Below, one piece after another: positions 61,865-64,000 of a stretch of 64,000 nucleotides of DNA. The notes under the pieces are model-generated. The model was not told the DNA's origin. It did no database searches and saw only the letters and a list, made by a program, of their open reading frames with translations. Both the position numbers and the translations under genes were made by a program. How positions within the stretch are numbered: position 1 is the stretch's first letter; the number at the start of each line of letters is the position of its first letter. This DNA is from Rhypophila decipiens. Lineage: Eukaryota; Ascomycota; Sordariomycetes; Sordariales; Naviculisporaceae. The DNA lies in NCBI GenBank assembly GCA_033297075.1, contig MU858190.1:36610-100609 (forward strand), read 5' to 3'.

Positions 61865-62750
61865 GATTGACCAGATCTGGATTGTTGAGAAAGAACGCTG
61901 GGGCGAAGTCTCTGCTTTCCTAACAGCATCAGTTCAGAAACCGACACGAAAAGCTAAGAATATCTGCGTTCAGTCGCCTTCGCGATTTAGATCGCATTTG
62001 CCAAAATTTCGAATCAGAAGAATGGACTGTTGGTGGTTGCCCGGTGGAAAGCCAATTGTTATGGAAAGAGCGAGCGCTTGAATCAACGGAAACGCGGGGC
62101 GAATGGAGTGGCAGGTGCTCGGCTGTGCGTGGGAGATTGGCGTCGAAATGGAAGGTCGTGGGTACGTTCAGGCAATCAGGCACCCAGACAGGTTTTCATG
62201 TAGGTACAGCACCAACACCCCCCACATGGGGCCGGTATATGCAACTCACCTAACCGGGCCGCGGAAGTGGGAACGTTGGCTGCTCCTGGGCGAATCAGAT
62301 GTCGATTTAATGTGATCTTGAGATAGCTTGCAGGAGGGAGAGCGACATTAGGACTGGCTGTAAATTGACGTCCCATTGTGCAAGTATTTTGGAGTACCGG
62401 TGTAGTAACAAGGGAACGATAACCTAACAAATTCTGTGAAACAGAGGTGAGTAATGCTTGTTGGACCCGCTCCCAAGACACTCAGGCTGTCATAATTCTG
62501 GGCGTGCATTTGTGGCGTCAGGTGCGCCCTCTGATAGCGACCGGGAACGATGCGGTCAAAGGCAAGGAGTTTGACAAAATAGAAACAGGAGAGGGGAAAA
62601 GAAAGGGAAAATGAGGCCCCGATCCTGTTTCTCAATGTTGGGGGAAAATGAAAGACATTCGTTGTTGATAAGATTAGACGTGTGAAACGCATCGCCAGCT
62701 CTGGTATCATCATGAATGAACTTCAAGGGCTCATACCGTACCCGCATTCT
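61865..62750 (-). other. Intergenic region, no gene seen
   Basis: Upstream of the NLR gene and downstream of the eEF1A-like gene (both minus). Overlapping short open frames in all orientations, none supported. Confidence 0.5.
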
Positions 62751-63420
62751 TTATCCAATTGCCTCCAACAGAGTCTCACCATTGCCCCACAAAATACGCT
62801 CGGGCGCTTCCAACATATTATCGCCGTCCAATGCCGAGATAGGGACGATGGAAGTTCTCGTTTCTTCGAAAGGGGCGCCTCGGAAATTTTGAGCGACGTC
62901 ATGGAATATTTCTTCCGACCAGTCGACAAGGTCCATTTGGTTGACAACAATCAAAAGCTGTCTCTTTGGGGTTTTCAAGCCGTCCGCGATGAGTGATTTA
63001 AGTTCCGCGCTTGAGGAAGCGCCTCGATCGTCACTAGCCCCATTGACAACCCAAAGGGTGAGATCATGATCCGGCTCCGATTGGTAGTCTGTTTGTCTAA
63101 TCAGTAACCAGGATCCCATCCGGGAACGGGATGGCTCACTGCAACCTACCATGGATGATAATAGTTCCAGATGGTGAATGGAACGATTTGATCAGATTAT
63201 TTTTGTCGAAGTAGGCGACAATGTCGGGATATTTGCGCCCCGTTTCCCTTTCCAGTCTCTGCAGGAGACTCAAGTCGATTCCGAGCTATAACAGTGTTAA
63301 CAATCAGACCTGACGCCGATCAGGACTCACATAGCATACTTTGTAAAGAATGCTCCCAACCAGCGTTCGTTTCCCGGCACCGGGTTGGCCAAGCACGACC
63401 ATGGACCTCGGCGGCGCCAT
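62751..63420 (-). CDS. Truncated eEF1A-like GTPase domain protein (187 aa)
   Basis: Exons (minus) 63420-63331, 63285-63150 and 63088-62751. The product aligns by eye with the G domain of translation factor eEF1A. P-loop GQPGAGKRT (residues 11-19) replaces GHVDSGKST. LYKVCYLGIDLSLLQRLERE parallels the eEF1A segment after the P-loop. RQLLIVVNQMDLVDWSEEIF holds the G4 motif NQMD (for NKMD). IVPISALDGDNMLEA matches the G5 region. The switch and G3 region (DAPGH) is missing or replaced by IIIHDYQSEPDHD, and the protein stops right after TLLEAIG, where eEF1A would go on to domains II and III. It therefore cannot act in tRNA delivery as eEF1A does; GTP binding is possible, hydrolysis doubtful. It lies about 0.9 kb upstream of the NLR gene, in the same direction. 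Confidence 0.78.
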
Positions 63421-64000
63421 GTCCTTGTGGGCTGGAGTGGCTGGATTTTCTGACAGATAGAAAACAAGTTAACACAACAAATCGAGTCGGACCGGGAAGA
63501 AACTGGTGGTTTCTGGTGGTGGATATACTTAGCGGAGGCACTCGCGGTCGTTGCTCGCGGCCTCCTTTCCAGTTGTGTTCTTTCCCCTCACTCCCTTGTT
63601 TCCACAACAAACGGTCGGGTGCCTAGAGTTGAGTCACGTGGTGTTACACTATCGCCCCGCTGCCGGAAGCACTATCCGCCCCCAAGACTCGTGTGCTTGG
63701 CGTGAGCCAATTCCAGGTTGTTCGTAGACTTTGGTCAGCCAAGCTGCCAGCTGTTCTCTCACTGTCAAACAGGTGCCACTGCACGCCTAACCCACGTCTG
63801 AGAGGATTCCGGGGTGCATTCGTAGAGGAATTCTTTCGTAGTTTGTGACTAACGTGGTCCACCCCCAAGCGACGCACACCCCCAAGCGACGCACTTTTTC
63901 ACAAGACACAACAACAAACATCAATTGCACCACCACAACAACTGCAATTCACTAAAACTATTCGGAATTATATACATCAGACATTTCCACATCTTTCTGA
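63421..64000. other. Right-edge intergenic region with short tandem duplication
   Basis: No gene recognised. A perfect two-copy 17-bp repeat (ACCCCCAAGCGACGCAC) lies at 63861-63894. Confidence 0.6.
63861..63894. repeat. Perfect 17-bp tandem duplication
   Basis: ACCCCCAAGCGACGCAC occurs twice without a gap and without mismatches. Confidence 0.85.

Overview
This window reads as nuclear DNA of a filamentous ascomycete, most likely a plant- or plant-litter-associated Sordariomycete (an inference). The support is: short introns (about 50-110 bp) with GTAAGT/GTGAGT-type donors, CTAAC/CTGAC branch sites and CAG/TAG acceptors; many signal-peptide proteins; plant cell-wall hydrolases (GH11 xylanase, CBM35-GH26 mannanase); a Zn2Cys6 regulator; a fungal terpene cyclase; a NACHT-ankyrin NLR; and TTAGGG-type telomere-like repeats. 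No bacterial operons, rRNA genes or CRISPR arrays were seen. Exon boundaries were worked out by hand from splice consensus and reading-frame continuity.

Layout. 0-13.5 kb is a secretome block: a sedolisin (S53) protease running off the left edge, a small Cys-rich secreted protein, a GMC alcohol-oxidase-like enzyme, a very long GH55-type beta-helix protein with a Thr/Cys-rich tail, and a secreted HExxH metalloprotease. 13.5-24 kb has a second small secreted protein, a short ankyrin protein, a large secreted PGRP-amidase/DUF1906 fusion of bacterial-like architecture, a divergently transcribed small CPGP...CC protein, and an unrecognised 351-aa protein. 24-28.6 kb has an unrecognised acidic-tailed protein with a roughly 192-bp tandem array in its promoter, then a repeat-rich stretch with a tRNA-derived SINE beside a decayed GH63 glucosidase fragment.

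28.7-36 kb: a single-pass membrane protein with a lectin-like ectodomain, a minisatellite and SINE pair, the mannanase, and a SurE-type phosphatase. 37-43.3 kb: an oligopeptide transporter (OPT) interrupted by three in-frame stops and one bad splice donor, followed by a Zn2Cys6 factor. 45-50.5 kb: the xylanase, a third Cys-rich secreted protein, and a convergent class I terpene synthase. 51-52.3 kb: a foldback element with telomere-type repeats near its centre. 52.9-57 kb: a glutamine-amidotransferase-like gene, a broken F-box gene, and a second member of the acidic-tailed family. 57-64 kb: another SINE, an esterase-NACHT-ankyrin NLR, and a lone eEF1A-like GTPase domain.

Functionally the window combines extracellular polymer breakdown (protein, xylan, mannan, beta-1,3-glucan), possible antibacterial peptidoglycan hydrolysis, small secreted proteins that may act at a host or microbe interface, and an immunity-type NLR. 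The most notable candidates for something new are the PGRP-DUF1906 fusion with its divergent small partner, the two-member acidic-tailed family with shared intron positions, the NLR neighbour that keeps only an eEF1A-type G domain, and the telomere-repeat foldback element.
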